This document shows, in pieces, positions 5,112 through 6,902 of a stretch of 6,902 bases of DNA. A program made the position numbers and the translations under genes. The first letter of the stretch is position 1; every line of letters begins with the position of its first letter. Below the pieces are notes generated by a model. The model was not told the DNA's origin. It did not search any database and saw only the letters and a program-made list of their open reading frames with translations. The stretch covers positions 1 through 6,902 of the forward strand of contig VFJU01000322.1 in assembly GCA_009885905.1 (NCBI GenBank), read 5' to 3'. Source of the stretch: Verrucomicrobiota bacterium (GTDB lineage Bacteria > Verrucomicrobiota > Verrucomicrobiia > Verrucomicrobiales > Akkermansiaceae).

Positions 5112-6902
5112 TAGCCCTGTTCCCGCACCGCTCCTTTCCAAGATTCACAGTCCAGAGGATGTTAAAAAACTCGCTGACGAAGATTTGCCAAAACTCGCAG
5201 AGGAAGTTAGAAGCACGCTGATCGATTGCCTTTCGAAAACCGGCGGTCATCTTGGACCTAATCTCGGAGTCGTCGAATTAACCGTGGCGATGCACCGCGT
5301 ATTTTCCACCCCGACGGATAAATTTTTGTTCGACGTATCGCACCAAGGCTATGTCCACAAGATGTTGACTGGGCGCGCCTCGGAAATAAAATCCATCCGT
5401 ACCTATAAGGGCCTCAATGGCTTTCTCCTGCGTAGCGAGTCCGAGCACGACTGCTATGGCGCGGGTCACGCAGGCACCGCACTTTCCGCAGCACTTGGAA
5501 TGGCTGCTGCACGCGATCTCGCCGGAAAAGATCACCACGTCGTCGCAGTGGCGGGAGACGCGGCCTTCACCTGCGGACCTACATTGGAAGCATTAAACAA
5601 CATCGCAGAAACCACTCGAAAAATTATCGTCGTGCTCAACGATAACGAGTGGTCCATCGACAAAAACGTCGGCGCGATCGCCAGTTATTTCAACGCCCTA
5701 CAAACCCACCACACCTACGCAGCGGTTCGTCGTCAGGCGGCGGAATTTGTTGAAAAAATAGCAGGAAAAGCCGTTCGCACCCTTGCACACCGTGTCGAGG
5801 AAGGCGCTAAAAACCTGTTTTTTCAAAACGTCTTGTTTGAGAAGTTTGGTATGCGTTATTTCGGCCCGATCGATGGCCACGACCTGCCCTTGTTAGTCCG
5901 CACTTTCGAGCATCTCAAGACCTTGCACGAACCGGTCGTCCTCCACATCATCACCGAGAAAGGCCGCGGTTATCAACCCGCACTCGATAACCCGGGAAAA
6001 TTTCACGGCCTCGGCACTTACAAGATTGAGGACGGCTCCACCGATTCCGTGACCACGCCCACTTGCTCAGATCTCTTCGGACGGGCCGTCACGAACTTCG
6101 CGAAAAACGACCCTAAAATCGTTGCTATCACCGCGGCCATGCCTGGCGGAACAAAGTTAGAAATCTTTAAAAAAGAACTGCCAGACCGCTACTTTGACGT
6201 CGGCATCGCCGAGGAACACGCGGCATTATTTGCCTGTGGTTTAGCCGCAGAGAACTTTCGCCCATTTCTCGCAATCTATTCAACTTTCATGCAGCGAGCT
6301 TATGACATGATCATCCATGACATCGCACTGCAAGGCCTACCTGTCCGCCTTTGCATGGACCGCGGCGGTCTCTCTGGCGATGACGGACCGACTCACCATG
6401 GGTTATTCGACATCGGCTACCTTCGCCACATTCCCGGCATCATCCACATGCAACCGAAGGATGAAGACGAGTTCGTCGACATGCTTTTCACGATGTCTAA
6501 ATACGATGCCGGCCCCACCGCCATCCGCTATCCACGCGGCGTAATCAAAGGAACCCCCATCAAAGCAAAGCCGAAACTGCTAGAAATTGGTAAGGCCGAA
6601 ATCATCGCGGATGGCACCGATGTCGCACTCATCGGCCTCGGAACGATGTTCGAAATGGCCGAGCGAACCAAGGTCCAATTAGAAGCGAAAGGCTTATCCG
6701 TCGCTTTGATTAACCCACGCTTCATCAAACCGCTCGATGCCACCGTGCTTCAGAATTTTGCAAAAAAATGTAAAGTGGTTTGCACCTTCGAAGACCACGT
6801 GCTGCTCAATGGCTTTGGTGCATCCGTGATCGAAAATCTCCACGACGCCGGCATCCACACACCGGTCGAGAGGATCGGTTGGCCAGACCAGTTCATCGAA
6901 CA
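5092..6902 (+). CDS. dxs: 1-deoxy-D-xylulose-5-phosphate synthase (3' end outside window)
   Basis: DXS joins pyruvate and glyceraldehyde 3-phosphate using thiamine diphosphate, the entry step of the MEP pathway to isoprenoids. Frame 1 stays open from ATG 5092 to the edge, giving 603 residues. By comparison with E. coli DXS (620) about 30 residues are missing. Active-site residues are present: H53 in KTGGHLGPNLG, metal ligands D156 and N185 (LNDNEWSI), H305, catalytic E374 in GIAEEHA, R402, R424, D431/H435 in DDGPTHHG, and R482 in RYPRG. The linker and transketolase pyrimidine domain follow the usual order. Two motifs differ from the textbook form: GDG is GDA (155-157), and GHSST is GHAGT (125-129). 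ATG 5092 is the only ATG in frame after stops at 5068 and 5071, and it overlaps the end of xseB by 20 bases, suggesting translational coupling. The N-terminus (MTSAFSNSPVPAP) is a short extra lead before the conserved SPEDVKKL. Confidence 0.95.
   Translation, partial: MTSAFSNSPVPAPLLSKIHSPEDVKKLADEDLPKLAEEVRSTLIDCLSKTGGHLGPNLGVVELTVAMHRVFSTPTDKFLFDVSHQGYVHKMLTGRASEIKSIRTYKGLNGFLLRSESEHDCYGAGHAGTALSAALGMAAARDLAGKDHHVVAVAGDAAFTCGPTLEALNNIAETTRKIIVVLNDNEWSIDKNVGAIASYFNALQTHHTYAAVRRQAAEFVEKIAGKAVRTLAHRVEEGAKNLFFQNVLFEKFGMRYFGPIDGHDLPLLVRTFEHLKTLHEPVVLHIITEKGRGYQPALDNPGKFHGLGTYKIEDGSTDSVTTPTCSDLFGRAVTNFAKNDPKIVAITAAMPGGTKLEIFKKELPDRYFDVGIAEEHAALFACGLAAENFRPFLAIYSTFMQRAYDMIIHDIALQGLPVRLCMDRGGLSGDDGPTHHGLFDIGYLRHIPGIIHMQPKDEDEFVDMLFTMSKYDAGPTAIRYPRGVIKGTPIKAKPKLLEIGKAEIIADGTDVALIGLGTMFEMAERTKVQLEAKGLSVALINPRFIKPLDATVLQNFAKKCKVVCTFEDHVLLNGFGASVIENLHDAGIHTPVERIGWPDQFIE

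Overview
The window holds a compact block of plus-strand housekeeping and regulatory genes with no mobile element, CRISPR array, tRNA or rRNA that I can see. The organism is a bacterium of roughly balanced base composition. A Verrucomicrobiota-like (PVC group) origin is my best guess. It rests on the style of the DXS enzyme (GDA instead of GDG in the thiamine-diphosphate motif), on the direct xseB-dxs order, and on a soluble PAS kinase paired with a sigma-54 activator. This is inference from memory of these families, not a database result.

Layout: positions 1-120 are the 3' end of a rhodanese-domain gene. It is followed by a probable weak terminator (131-159) and about 170 bases of noncoding sequence with small repeats. 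Positions 335-1552 and 1560-2927 encode an NtrB-like soluble histidine kinase and its NtrC-like sigma-54-dependent response regulator, 7 bases apart. After a 46-base gap with no visible terminator comes a 604-residue polytopic membrane protein (2974-4788) with the outline of a GT-C glycosyltransferase. Five bases later is xseB, the small subunit of exodeoxyribonuclease VII (4794-5111). It overlaps by 20 bases with dxs (from 5092), the first enzyme of the MEP isoprenoid pathway, which runs off the right edge about 30 residues before its expected end.

How they fit together: the kinase and regulator form a complete two-component system, but neither its signal nor its target promoters can be read here. 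The GT-C gene, xseB and dxs are so tightly packed that they are probably cotranscribed. The only plausible biochemical link is that DXS feeds synthesis of polyprenyl phosphates, the usual sugar carriers for GT-C enzymes; XseB is unrelated DNA repair. None of the five genes with a visible start has a convincing Shine-Dalgarno sequence at a normal distance. I found no evidence for a new multi-gene system. The more interesting points are the variant DXS active-site motifs, the acidic SSB-tail-like end of XseB, and the xseB-dxs overlap.
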